A DNA stretch of 12,165 nt. It comes from JABIRQ01 sp963583595. Its GTDB lineage: Bacteria > Pseudomonadota > Alphaproteobacteria > CADEGL01. Each line of letters opens with the position of its first letter. The stretch's first letter is position 1. Both the position numbers and the translations under genes were made by a program. Positions 1-6,940 of this stretch are shown in pieces. Where the stretch lies: assembly GCA_963583595.1 (NCBI GenBank), contig CAUZWC010000070.1, positions 1 through 12,165 of the forward strand, in the 5' to 3' direction. The notes below the pieces were generated by a model that did not search any database, was not told the DNA's origin, and saw only the letters and a program-made list of their open reading frames with translations.

Positions 1-1
1 T

Positions 2-379
2 CTCTTCGGCCGACTGGCCGAGACCTGTCCGGTCCAGGTCGTGCCCGGCGTCTCCTCCCTCACCGCCTGCGCCGCCGCCCTGGGCGCGCCCCTGGCGGCG
101 CGCAACGACATTCTGGCCGTCCTGCCCGGCCCCCTGCCGGAAGACGAACTGGCCAAGGCCTTGTCCACGGTCGAGGCTGCCGCGATCATCAAGCTGGGCC
201 GTCATTTCGGGAAGGTTCGCCGGGTGCTCGAAACCCTTGGGTTGGTTGAGAACGCCCGCTATATCGCCCATGCCACGATGGCCGATCAGACCATCCTGCC
301 GCTGGCGGCGGTCGAAGCGGAGGAGGTGCCCTATTTCTCGATGATCCTGGTCCATCGGCGGGGGTCCGCCTGGCAATGA
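2..379 (+). CDS. cobI: Precorrin-2 C20-methyltransferase, C-terminal part (5' end outside window)
   Basis: This is the last 125 residues of an S-adenosylmethionine-dependent tetrapyrrole methylase that adds the C20 methyl group to precorrin-2 (or cobalt-factor II in the early-cobalt route). The frame is open from the first bases, so the gene begins before the window; an apparent GTG inside the VVPGV motif is not a start. Visible family marks are the VPGVSSLTACAAALG segment that packs against the cofactor, the AARND that follows it, the GRHFGKVRRVLETLGL helix, the YIAHATM stretch, and a C-terminal strand ending PYFSMILVHRR. All are typical of CobI/CbiL rather than CobM or CobJ. The stop codon overlaps the start of the next gene (ATGA), so the two are translationally coupled. 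The cob name rather than cbiL is a choice by resemblance. The aerobic or anaerobic substrate cannot be told from this fragment. Confidence 0.92.
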   Translation, partial: LFGRLAETCPVQVVPGVSSLTACAAALGAPLAARNDILAVLPGPLPEDELAKALSTVEAAAIIKLGRHFGKVRRVLETLGLVENARYIAHATMADQTILPLAAVEAEEVPYFSMILVHRRGSAWQ

Positions 380-2241
380 CCGGCACCCGCGATCTGCCTT
401 CGGGCGCCACCATCCTGGTGCTCGGCCCCAGCGCCCTGCCCCTGGCCGGACGGCTGAAGACCTTGCTGCCGGGTTCGGAAATTCACGGCCTGGCGCGACG
501 GGTGCCCGAGGCCGATATCGGTTTTGACGAGACCGGGCCGCATCTGCGCGCCCTCTTCGAATCCGGAAGGCCGATTCTGGGCCTCTGCGCCGCCGGCATC
601 CTGATCCGCGCGCTGGCCCCGGTCCTGGACGACAAGCGGGCCGAACCGGCGGTTCTGGCCGTCGCGGAGGATGGCAGCGCGGCGATCCCCCTGCTGGGCG
701 GCCATCACGGCGCCAATACGCTCGCCCGCGCCATCGCGATGGAACTGGGCGGGACAGCGGCGATCACCACCGCCGGCGATCTGCGCCTGGGCCTGGCCCT
801 CGACGCGCCGCCGCCGGGCTGGCGCCTGGCCAATCCCGACCTGGCCCGGCCAGTGACCGCCGCCCTGCTGGCGGGCGAGGCCGTCGTCCTGAAAGTCGAA
901 GCGGGCGACCCCGCCTGGCTGCACGAGTCCAGCGCCACCTTCGTCGAGTCCAGCGCCGCAGCCGTCGAATGGACCCTCCTAGTGACCGACCGGGCCGTCG
1001 CGCCCGATGCGCGCACCCTGCTTTACCACCCGCCGAGCCTGGTCCTGGGGGTCGGCTGCGAGCGCGGCGCCGCGCCCGAGGAACTGGTCGAACTGGCAAC
1101 CCACGCCCTGGCAGATTCGGGCCTGACGCGGGACAGCGTCGCGCTCGTCGCTTCCATCGACCTCAAATCCGACGAACCCGCCGTTCACACCCTGGCCGAG
1201 TCCCTCGGCGTGCCGGCCCGTTTCTTCGATGCGGCAAGTTTGGAGCGCGAAGCCCCGCGCCTCGCGACTCCCTCGGATGTCGTGTTCCGCGAAACCGGCT
1301 GCCACGGAGTCGCCGAGGGCGCGGCCCTCGCCGCCGCCGGCCCGGACGGCACGCTGATCCAAGCCAAAGTAAAATCGGCCCGCGCGACCTGCGCCATCGC
1401 CCGGACGCCGGGCGCGCTCGACCTGGCCACGACCGGCCGGCCGCGCGGCAGCCTTGCCGTTATCGGCATCGGCCCCGGTCTCGCCGCCTGGCGCAGCCCG
1501 GAAGCCGAAGCCGCCATCGCACAGGCCAAGGCCGTGGTCGGCTACGGCCTCTATCTCGATCTGCTGGGCGATCGGATTGCGGGAAAGGCACGCCATGAAT
1601 CGCCCCTGGGGGAAGAGGAGCGCCGGGTGCGCGCGGCCCTCGACCTGGCCGCTGCGGGGCAGGCCGTCGCCCTGATCTCCTCGGGCGATGCCGGGATCTA
1701 CGCCCTGGCCACGCTAGTTTTCGAACTGCTGGAGCGCGAGGACCGGGCGGATTGGAACCGCACCGCCATCCATATCTGCCCCGGCATCTCCGCCATGCAG
1801 GCGGCGGCCGCAAGGGCGGGGGCACCGCTCGGCCATGATTTCTGCGCCATCTCGCTCAGCGATCTCCTGACCCCCTGGCCGGTGATCGAGACGCGCCTGC
1901 GCGCCGCGGCCCAGGGCGATTTCGTCACCTGCCTCTACAATCCCGCCTCGGCCCGCCGGCGCGGCCAGCTGCCCCGCGCCATCGCCATCCTGGCCGGGGC
2001 GCGACCGGCCGATACCCCGGTCATCACCGCGCGCAACCTGGGGCGGGAAGGCGAAGCCGTGTCGACCGTCCCCCTGGCCGAATTCAACCCCGAAACCGTC
2101 GATATGCTGACCCTGGTCCTGATCGGCAGCAGCGCCACGCGGGCGATGCGCCGGGGTGAACGCGATTGGGTCTATACCCCGCGCGGCTATGCCGCGAAAA
2201 CCGATTCCCCCGCCGGCAAGGCGGGCGCCAGCGGCAGATGA
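376..2241 (+). CDS. cobJ: Fused cobalt-precorrin-5A hydrolase (CbiG) and precorrin-3B C17-methyltransferase (CobJ/CbiH)
   Basis: A 621-residue two-enzyme fusion. Residues about 10-130 match the CbiG N-terminal domain, with a conserved ALAPVLDDK stretch and GGHHGAN at 108-114. A middle linker region follows. Residues about 222-345 are the CbiG C-terminal (CobE-like) domain, with GVGCERG at 225-231 and an ETGCHGVAE stretch near its end. From about residue 358 a complete tetrapyrrole methylase begins, with the SAM-site GIGPG at 364-368, SSGDAGIYA, CPGISAMQAAAARAGAPLGHDF, and YNPAS, all CobJ/CbiH hallmarks. CbiG opens the ring-A lactone and releases acetaldehyde in the cobalt-containing pathway, and CobJ performs C17 methylation with ring contraction. 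The ATG overlaps the cobI stop by four bases and cobM follows after 25 bases. A full-length CbiG, rather than only the CobE-like domain, suggests the early-cobalt route. Similar CbiG-CobJ fusions are known in other bacteria. Confidence 0.93.
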   Translation: MTGTRDLPSGATILVLGPSALPLAGRLKTLLPGSEIHGLARRVPEADIGFDETGPHLRALFESGRPILGLCAAGILIRALAPVLDDKRAEPAVLAVAEDGSAAIPLLGGHHGANTLARAIAMELGGTAAITTAGDLRLGLALDAPPPGWRLANPDLARPVTAALLAGEAVVLKVEAGDPAWLHESSATFVESSAAAVEWTLLVTDRAVAPDARTLLYHPPSLVLGVGCERGAAPEELVELATHALADSGLTRDSVALVASIDLKSDEPAVHTLAESLGVPARFFDAASLEREAPRLATPSDVVFRETGCHGVAEGAALAAAGPDGTLIQAKVKSARATCAIARTPGALDLATTGRPRGSLAVIGIGPGLAAWRSPEAEAAIAQAKAVVGYGLYLDLLGDRIAGKARHESPLGEEERRVRAALDLAAAGQAVALISSGDAGIYALATLVFELLEREDRADWNRTAIHICPGISAMQAAAARAGAPLGHDFCAISLSDLLTPWPVIETRLRAAAQGDFVTCLYNPASARRRGQLPRAIAILAGARPADTPVITARNLGREGEAVSTVPLAEFNPETVDMLTLVLIGSSATRAMRRGERDWVYTPRGYAAKTDSPAGKAGASGR

Positions 2242-2266
2242 AAACCCAGAGGATGGTGACCCGGAC

Positions 2267-3037
2267 ATGACCGTTCATTTCATCGGCGCCGGGCCTGGCG
2301 CGCCGGACCTGATCACCGTGCGCGGCCTGGCTCTGATCCGGCGCTGCCCCGTCGTGCTCTATGCCGGATCGCTGGTGCCCGAAGAGGTGGTGGCGGAGGC
2401 GCCCGAGGGGGCCCAGGTCATCGACACCGCGCCCATGACCCTGGACGAGATCACGGCAGAGATGGCCGCCGCCGACGCGGCAGGGCAGGGCGTCGCGCGG
2501 GTCCATTCGGGCGATCCGTCGCTCTACGGCGCCATCGGCGAGCAGATGCGCCGGCTGGACGGCCTCGGCATTCCCTATGACATCACGCCCGGCGTGCCCG
2601 CCTTCGCCGCCGCCGCCGCCGCGCTGGGGACGGAGCTGACCCTGCCCGGGGTCAGCCAATCCGTCATCCTGACCCGGACGGCCGTGCGCGCCTCTTCCAT
2701 GCCCGAGGGCGAAACCCTGGACGCCTTCGCGGCCACGGGCGCCACCCTGGCGATCCATCTTTCGGTCAACAATCTGGCCAAGGTCGTGCGCGAGCTCAGT
2801 CCCCATTACGGCCCGGATTGTCCGGTCGCGGTGGCCTATCGGGTTAGCTGGCCGGACGAGGAAATCATTCGCGGCACCCTGAGCGGTATCCGGGACAAGG
2901 TGAAGGCGGCGGGCTTCACCCGCACGGCGCTGATTCTGGTCGGCCCCGCCCTGGCGGCCGAGGGCTTCGCCGACAGCCGGCTCTATGACCCAGACCACCA
3001 CCATGTTTTGCGTCCGCGCCGCAAGGACGGCGCCTGA
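2267..3037 (+). CDS. cobM: Precorrin-4 C11-methyltransferase
   Basis: A 256-residue SAM-dependent methylase of normal family length that methylates C11 of precorrin-4 (cobalt-precorrin-4 if cobalt is already inserted). Marks seen are FIGAGPGAPDLIT at residues 5-17, the YAGSLVPEE segment, VHSGDPSLYGA at 79-89, TPGVPAF at 107-113, and SQSVILTRTA at 130-139, which is diagnostic for CobM/CbiF. The frame is open upstream to 2156, but the ATG at 2267 is chosen because it puts the conserved FIGAGPG strand at the usual distance from the N-terminus and leaves the preceding gene intact. A purine-rich AGAGGA lies 13 bases upstream, a rather long spacing. It is third in the cobI-cobJ-cobM series and ends only 16 bases from the stop of the converging ankyrin gene. 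Confidence 0.95.
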   Translation: MTVHFIGAGPGAPDLITVRGLALIRRCPVVLYAGSLVPEEVVAEAPEGAQVIDTAPMTLDEITAEMAAADAAGQGVARVHSGDPSLYGAIGEQMRRLDGLGIPYDITPGVPAFAAAAAALGTELTLPGVSQSVILTRTAVRASSMPEGETLDAFAATGATLAIHLSVNNLAKVVRELSPHYGPDCPVAVAYRVSWPDEEIIRGTLSGIRDKVKAAGFTRTALILVGPALAAEGFADSRLYDPDHHHVLRPRRKDGA

Positions 3038-3053
3038 ACCGATATCCCCTCGG

Positions 3054-3608
3054 CTATTGAGCGCCCACGATTTCGAGATCCTGGATGATCGCCGTCCACC
3101 GGTTGCGCCGCGCCCATTCCAAGGCGGAGATGCCGGCATAGTCGGTGCGATCGACATCGACCCCCGCGCCGATCAGCAGACGGACAACCTCAACCCGGCC
3201 GTTGCGCGCCGCCTTGATAAGCGGGGTCAGGCCTTGACCATCGTAGGTCTCGGTGTCCGCACGCGCCTGGATCAATTCGTAGACCACCCCCGCATGGCCG
3301 CGTTCGGCGGCGGAGGACAGGGCCGTGGAGCCGCTCGCGTCCTTGAATTCGGGCCAGGCCCGATGCTCGAGCAGCACCCCGACGACCTCCTGATGGCCGG
3401 CTTTTGCCGCTTCGAGCAGGGCCGTGGTCTTGTCCGGGTGGACCTGATTAATCTTCGCGCCGCGCCGGATCATGCTGTTGATGGTGGCGAGGTCGCCTTC
3501 CGCCGCCGCCTGGATGAACGGATATCGGTAAAGCAGCTGGGTCTGGGCCGTGGCCGAAGCAGGCCAGAGCGGCACTATCACGAGCAAAGCCAGAAGATAT
3601 TTTCTCAC
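3054..3608 (-). CDS. Exported ankyrin-repeat protein
   Basis: A 184-residue protein with a classic Sec signal peptide: a short MRKY n-region, a hydrophobic LLALLVIVPLW core, and an A-T-A cleavage site before Gln22. The mature part is almost entirely ankyrin repeats, about five: residues 30-57, 58-90, 91-123, 124-156 and a divergent last one at 157-184. The TALLEAAKAGHQEVVGVLL and TPLIKAARNGRVEVVRLLI units are the clearest. It should be a periplasmic protein-protein interaction module with no enzymatic domain. The GTG at 3608 is preferred because GGAG sits six bases upstream and the signal peptide then starts correctly; an in-frame ATG at 3638 would add ten residues and has no good ribosome site. 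It lies 52 bases after cobK on the same strand, so it is probably co-transcribed with cbiD-cobK. Its partner is unknown and no link to cobalamin can be shown from sequence. Confidence 0.85.
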   Translation of the reverse strand: MRKYLLALLVIVPLWPASATAQTQLLYRYPFIQAAAEGDLATINSMIRRGAKINQVHPDKTTALLEAAKAGHQEVVGVLLEHRAWPEFKDASGSTALSSAAERGHAGVVYELIQARADTETYDGQGLTPLIKAARNGRVEVVRLLIGAGVDVDRTDYAGISALEWARRNRWTAIIQDLEIVGAQ

Positions 3609-3660
3609 AACGCGCTCCGTTCTCCGGGAACCGTTCATACTGTGGCCCGCCGACACCAAG

Positions 3661-4434
3661 TCAAGGCGCCGAAGCCCGCCGCACCAGCCAGGCCAGGGCG
3701 GAATCCACCGAATCGACTCGTGACCCTGCCTCGACCGGGGGTCGGCGCACCATGACGACCGGCAGGCCCAGGTGCCGCGCGGCGGCTATCTTGGCATAGG
3801 TCGCATCCCCGCCGCTGGCCTTGCTCACCAGCAGGTCGATGCCATGGTCCCGCATCAGGGTAACCTCCGCCGCCTCCCCGAACGGACCGCGCGCCAGGAT
3901 CAACTCGCAGGACTCGAGCGGCAGGGGCGTTGCCGGCGCTTCGACCAACCGCACAAGAAGCCGGCAGCCCGGCAGATCTGAATAATCGGCGAGATCCTTG
4001 ACCCCCGTCGTCAGGAAGACCCGTCCGCCCCGCGCGGCGACAGCCGCGCGCGCCGCCGCCATATCCGCAACCTCGATCCAATCGTCGCCCACCTGACGCA
4101 GCCAGGGCGGACGGGCCAGAACGAGCCGCGCCGTGCCGACCGCCTCGCAGGCTTCCCGGGCATGGGCCGAAATGCGGGCGGCAAAGGGATGGGTGGCGTC
4201 GATCAGGCAGTCGATGCCCTGCTCGCGCAGGTGCTCGGTAAGTCCTTCGGCTCCGCCGAATCCGCCGATGCGCTGTGCGCCGGCGATGGCCGCCGGCGCG
4301 CGGGTCGCCCCAGCCAGGGCCGTGATCGCCTCATATCGATCGCGCAACCGCGCATCGACCGCCTCGGCCAAAGCGCGGCCCTCGGCCGTGCCGCCGAGGA
4401 TGAGAAGCCGCCGGCGACCGGCCTCGGGCGCCAT
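3661..4434 (-). CDS. cobK: Precorrin-6A (cobalt-precorrin-6A) reductase
   Basis: A 257-residue NAD(P)H-dependent reductase of the CobK/CbiJ family that reduces the macrocycle of precorrin-6A or cobalt-precorrin-6A after C1 methylation and ring-contraction steps. The N-terminal nucleotide-binding strand-loop LILGGTAEG is at residues 11-19, DATHPFA at 79-85, FLTTGVKDL at 140-148 and LVSKASGG at 202-209; these four blocks in this order define the family. The ATG at 4434 shares its first base with the TGA of cbiD (TGATG), which is a typical coupled junction. A TTG one codon earlier is possible but less likely. It lies directly downstream of cbiD, whose product provides the preceding intermediate in the cobalt route, and upstream of the ankyrin gene. 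Confidence 0.94.
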   Translation of the reverse strand: MAPEAGRRRLLILGGTAEGRALAEAVDARLRDRYEAITALAGATRAPAAIAGAQRIGGFGGAEGLTEHLREQGIDCLIDATHPFAARISAHAREACEAVGTARLVLARPPWLRQVGDDWIEVADMAAARAAVAARGGRVFLTTGVKDLADYSDLPGCRLLVRLVEAPATPLPLESCELILARGPFGEAAEVTLMRDHGIDLLVSKASGGDATYAKIAAARHLGLPVVMVRRPPVEAGSRVDSVDSALAWLVRRASAP

Positions 4435-5519
4435 CAAGCGCCGGCACGACCGAGCAGGGCGCCGTCGCGCGCGAAGACCAGCACCTCCACCGCCGTATCC
4501 CCGGACAGGGAGGCGAGGGCGGTCTCGCGCGCGCGGCGCGCCACCGCTTCGGCGAGATCGAGTCCGGCCTCGCCGGCAAGTTCCAGCACCTCCCCGGCCG
4601 AGACGGCCCGGCCCGCCGCCGCGACAAGCTCCGCCGAGGCCCCGAGATCGGCCAACAGTTCCGCCAGGCCCGCGACATCGACCTGGCTGCGCCCGGAATG
4701 AAGGTCGAGATGGCCCGCAGCGAGTTTCGACAATTTGCCGAATCCGCCGGCGATCGAGAGTCGCGGCAAAGGGCTCTGCCTCATGTATTTCAGGACCGCC
4801 CCAGCGAAATCACCCATGTCGAGCATCGCGTGATCCGGCAGACCGTAGCGGCCCTGCAGGGCCGCTTCGGAGGTCCGGCCGGTCGCCGCGCCTACATGGT
4901 CGAGCCCGGCGGCTCGGGCCACGTCGATCCCGCGATGGATCGAATGGATCCAGGCGGCGCAGGAATAAGGCACGACGATGCCCGTTGTACCCAGAATCGA
5001 AAGCCCGCCGAGAATGCCGAGGCGGGCATTGGCGGTACGTTCCGCCAGGGCCTCGCCGCCCGGGATGGAAATCGCAACCTCGGCATTGACCGCCCGTCCG
5101 TAACCTTCGGCGATCGCATGCAGGGTCTCGCGGATCAGGGCGCGCGGGCCAGGATTGATCGCCGGCTCGCCCACGGGCAGGGCGAGGCCCGGCCGGGTGA
5201 CCGTGCCGACCCCCGGACCGGCGAGAAAGCGAACGCCCGTGCCCGATGCGGCGAGAGTGATCTGCGCACGCACCAGGGCACCATGGGTCACATCCGGATC
5301 GTCGCCCGCATCCTTGACGATTCCCGCCGAAGCGGTGTCCCCATCCAGGGCGTGTTCGGCGAGGGCGAAGGAGGGCGTTTCGCCGCGCGGCAGTCGAATC
5401 GTGACGGGGTCCGGAAAGCGCCCGGTGGCGAGCGCCTCGAAAGCCGCTCCCGCCGCCGCGGCGGCGCAGGCGCCGGTCGTCCAGCCGCGCCGCAAATCCC
5501 CTTCCGGTTTTCGTCCCAT
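4434..5519 (-). CDS. cbiD: Cobalt-precorrin-5B C1-methyltransferase
   Basis: A 361-residue CbiD, the normal family length. It carries out C1 methylation of cobalt-precorrin-5B in the early-cobalt pathway, the step done by the unrelated CobF in the aerobic pathway. Family blocks seen are GWTTGACAAAA at 12-22, VKDAGDDPDVTHG at 68-80, INPGPRALI near 121, GGLSILGTTGIV at 171-182 and GKLSKLAAGHLDLHS at 261-275. The frame is open back to 5654, but the ATG at 5519 places GWTTGACAA where the family has it. Just upstream on the minus strand is TAGAAT (5532-5527), a good -10 element only seven bases from the ATG, and no Shine-Dalgarno at useful spacing, so the message may be leaderless. It is the first gene of a cbiD-cobK-ankyrin series and is divergent from cobA. 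Confidence 0.94.
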   Translation of the reverse strand: MGRKPEGDLRRGWTTGACAAAAAGAAFEALATGRFPDPVTIRLPRGETPSFALAEHALDGDTASAGIVKDAGDDPDVTHGALVRAQITLAASGTGVRFLAGPGVGTVTRPGLALPVGEPAINPGPRALIRETLHAIAEGYGRAVNAEVAISIPGGEALAERTANARLGILGGLSILGTTGIVVPYSCAAWIHSIHRGIDVARAAGLDHVGAATGRTSEAALQGRYGLPDHAMLDMGDFAGAVLKYMRQSPLPRLSIAGGFGKLSKLAAGHLDLHSGRSQVDVAGLAELLADLGASAELVAAAGRAVSAGEVLELAGEAGLDLAEAVARRARETALASLSGDTAVEVLVFARDGALLGRAGA

Positions 5520-5652
5520 GGCGGCAATTCTATCGCTCCGCCGAGTGGGCTGCCAGACGCAGCAATCGGATTCGAAAGCCCAGTCCGGGTTCGAATTAAG
5601 GCTCGAAGGCCGCCTTTCCGTGGCCCACCGAAATGCACTAGTCTGCCGCGCC
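5520..5652. promoter_or_regulatory. Divergent cbiD/cobA control region with an inverted repeat
   Basis: This 133-base gap between the two divergent starts must hold both promoters. On the minus strand TAGAAT (5532-5527) lies 7 bases before the cbiD ATG. On the plus strand TAGTCT (5639-5644) lies 8 bases before the cobA ATG. Neither start has a clear ribosome binding site, and neither -10 candidate has a convincing -35 partner. In the middle, ATTCGAA (5570-5576) and TTCGAAT (5590-5596) form a perfect 7-base inverted repeat around a CCC/GGG inner pairing, a possible operator or small hairpin. I looked for a cobalamin riboswitch B12 box on both strands and saw none. All promoter assignments are inference from motif position. 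Confidence 0.4.
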
Positions 5653-6486
5653 ATGACGGTACCTCCGATCTTCTTTCCCCCGTTCGAGCCCGGCAGCGTC
5701 TGGCTGGCCGGCGCCGGCCCCGGCGATCCCGGGCTGCTTTCGCTGCTGGCCTATCACGCGCTGCAGACGGCCGATGTGGTGGTCTACGACGCCCTGGTCG
5801 ACGACCGGGTCGTCGCTCTCGTGCCCGAAGGGGTGGAGCGGATCTATGCCGGCAAGCGTGGTGGCAAGCCTTCGGCCAACCAGCCGGATATTTCCAAACG
5901 CCTGGTCGCCCTGGCCCGCGAGGGCAAACGGGTCCTGCGGCTGAAGGGCGGCGATCCCTTCGTCTTCGGGCGCGGCGGCGAGGAGGCCCTGGCCCTGGTC
6001 GCCGCCGGCCTGACCTTCCGGGTCGTGCCGGGGGTGACGGCCGGGATCGGCGGTCTGGCCTATGCCGGCATCCCGCTGACCCATCGCGACACCAATGCCG
6101 CCGTCACCTTCGTGACCGGTCATGTCGCCGGGGGCAGCACCCCCGAAACCCTGGACTGGGACGGCCTGGCGCGCGGCGCCCCGGTCATCGTCTTCTACAT
6201 GCCGCTCAAGCATCTGGAAGAAATCGCCGCCCGCCTGACCGAAGCGGGCCGGCGGCCGGACGAACCGGCCGCGATCGTCTGCGCGGCGACGACCGGCGCC
6301 CAGCGGGTCGTCGAGACCACACTGGGCACCGCCGCCGCCGATGCGCTTCGCGCCGGGGCGGAACCGCCGGCCCTGTTCGTCCTGGGCGAAGTCATCCGCC
6401 TGCGCGCTGGATTGGACTGGCTGGGGGCGCTGGACGGGCGCATCCTGCAATCCGATCCGTTGGGCAGAGCGGCGCGGCAACCTTGA
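5653..6486 (+). CDS. cobA: Uroporphyrinogen-III C-methyltransferase (SUMT)
   Basis: A 277-residue stand-alone SUMT that uses two SAM molecules to methylate uroporphyrinogen III at C2 and C7, giving precorrin-2, the branch point into cobalamin (and siroheme). Visible blocks are LAGAGPGDPGLLSL at 18-31, RLKGGDPFVFGRGGEE at 96-111, VVPGVTAGIGG at 124-134, PLTHR at 141-145, VTGH at 154-157 and FYMPLKHL at 181-188. There is no CysG-type dehydrogenase/ferrochelatase domain, so it is the single-function CobA form. The frame is open upstream to 5155 inside cbiD, but the ATG at 5653 gives the usual short N-terminal extension before the first strand. It is divergent from cbiD. The cobA symbol here means SUMT, not the adenosyltransferase that carries this symbol in enterobacteria. 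Confidence 0.95.
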   Translation: MTVPPIFFPPFEPGSVWLAGAGPGDPGLLSLLAYHALQTADVVVYDALVDDRVVALVPEGVERIYAGKRGGKPSANQPDISKRLVALAREGKRVLRLKGGDPFVFGRGGEEALALVAAGLTFRVVPGVTAGIGGLAYAGIPLTHRDTNAAVTFVTGHVAGGSTPETLDWDGLARGAPVIVFYMPLKHLEEIAARLTEAGRRPDEPAAIVCAATTGAQRVVETTLGTAAADALRAGAEPPALFVLGEVIRLRAGLDWLGALDGRILQSDPLGRAARQP

Positions 6487-6510
6487 TCCCGAACCCGCGC
6501 GCGTTCTAAC
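6483..6510 (+). promoter_or_regulatory. Candidate sigma-70-type promoter for the lipoprotein-SCO1-cobB transcript
   Basis: TTGATC (6483-6488, overlapping the cobA stop) and TCTAAC (6505-6510) are separated by 16 bases and each matches four of six consensus positions. Transcription would begin near 6517, leaving a leader of about 70 bases before the lipoprotein gene. Weak matches like this arise by chance in any sequence, so this is a suggestion only. Confidence 0.28.
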
Positions 6511-6589
6511 GTCCGCAACGGGAGGCGGTCCGGACTCGCCACGGGCGCGAGCCCATCCCATATCTTGCATGAAACGGCAGAGCCGAAAG

Positions 6590-6919
6590 ATGACAATGCG
6601 GATAGCGCTCCTGACCACCTCGCTGCTTTGCCTGTCCCTTGCGGCTTGCGGCGACTCCAATGGCACTTGGACCAAGCAGGGCGCAGCGCCCTATCAGTCC
6701 TTCTCGGCGCAGAAACAGTGCCTGAAACAGGCCAACAAGCTTGGCTTTCTCGACACGGGTGGCGGCCCCCGGGGCGGGTTGGGCACGCCCGGCTCGTCCA
6801 GCTCCGGCTATGCGCGAAATTCCCGCAACGACCTGTACCGCATGTGCATGGGCGATCGCGGCTATTCCAAAGTGCGGGATGCCGACGAAAACGCCGACAC
6901 GACAGGCGATGCGGAATAG
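6590..6919 (+). CDS. Small lipoprotein with two further cysteines, function unknown
   Basis: A 109-residue protein with a signal-peptidase-II lipobox, L17-A18-A19-C20, after a hydrophobic segment, so it should be a lipid-anchored envelope protein. The mature part is short and has low-complexity Gly/Ser in the middle (about residues 60-75) and two more cysteines, C44 in SAQKQCLKQ and C86 in DLYRMCMGDRGY. The second resembles the C-M-x-x-x-G-aromatic ending common in small secreted alphaproteobacterial proteins, and the pair may form a disulfide. ATG codons at 6569, 6590 and 6596 are all in frame. 6590 is used here, but 6569 would add a basic n-region (MKRQSRK) and is a fair alternative. The gene lies 21 bases before the SCO1 gene and probably shares its transcript. 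I do not recognise a named family. Confidence 0.75.
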   Translation: MTMRIALLTTSLLCLSLAACGDSNGTWTKQGAAPYQSFSAQKQCLKQANKLGFLDTGGGPRGGLGTPGSSSSGYARNSRNDLYRMCMGDRGYSKVRDADENADTTGDAE

Positions 6920-6940
6920 CCCAATAGCGCAGAACGGATT

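Noticed and set aside
925..957. Direct repeat GAGTCCAGCGCC, two copies 21 bases apart, inside the CbiG part of the fusion
   Set aside because: It encodes similar short peptides (ESSA) in the variable middle region and keeps the frame; most likely a small local duplication of no functional note.
3029..3065. Hairpin (CCGA/TCGG inside GGCGC/GCGCC) between the cobM and ankyrin stops as a two-way terminator
   Set aside because: The inner stem is only four pairs, the internal loop is large, and there is no T-run on either strand; such pairings are expected by chance at this GC content.
3635..4081. Open frames overlapping cobK, such as a minus-strand frame in a second register
   Set aside because: The composition is Gly/Arg-rich with no recognisable domain, while cobK in the other frame carries all family motifs.
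5520..5652. Possible cobalamin riboswitch upstream of cobA or cbiD
   Set aside because: The gap is too short for a full riboswitch, and no B12-box-like sequence is seen on either strand.
5155..5652. Long in-frame N-terminal extension of cobA reaching into cbiD
   Set aside because: The extension overlaps cbiD on the other strand and has no SUMT similarity; open frames like this are common in high-GC DNA.
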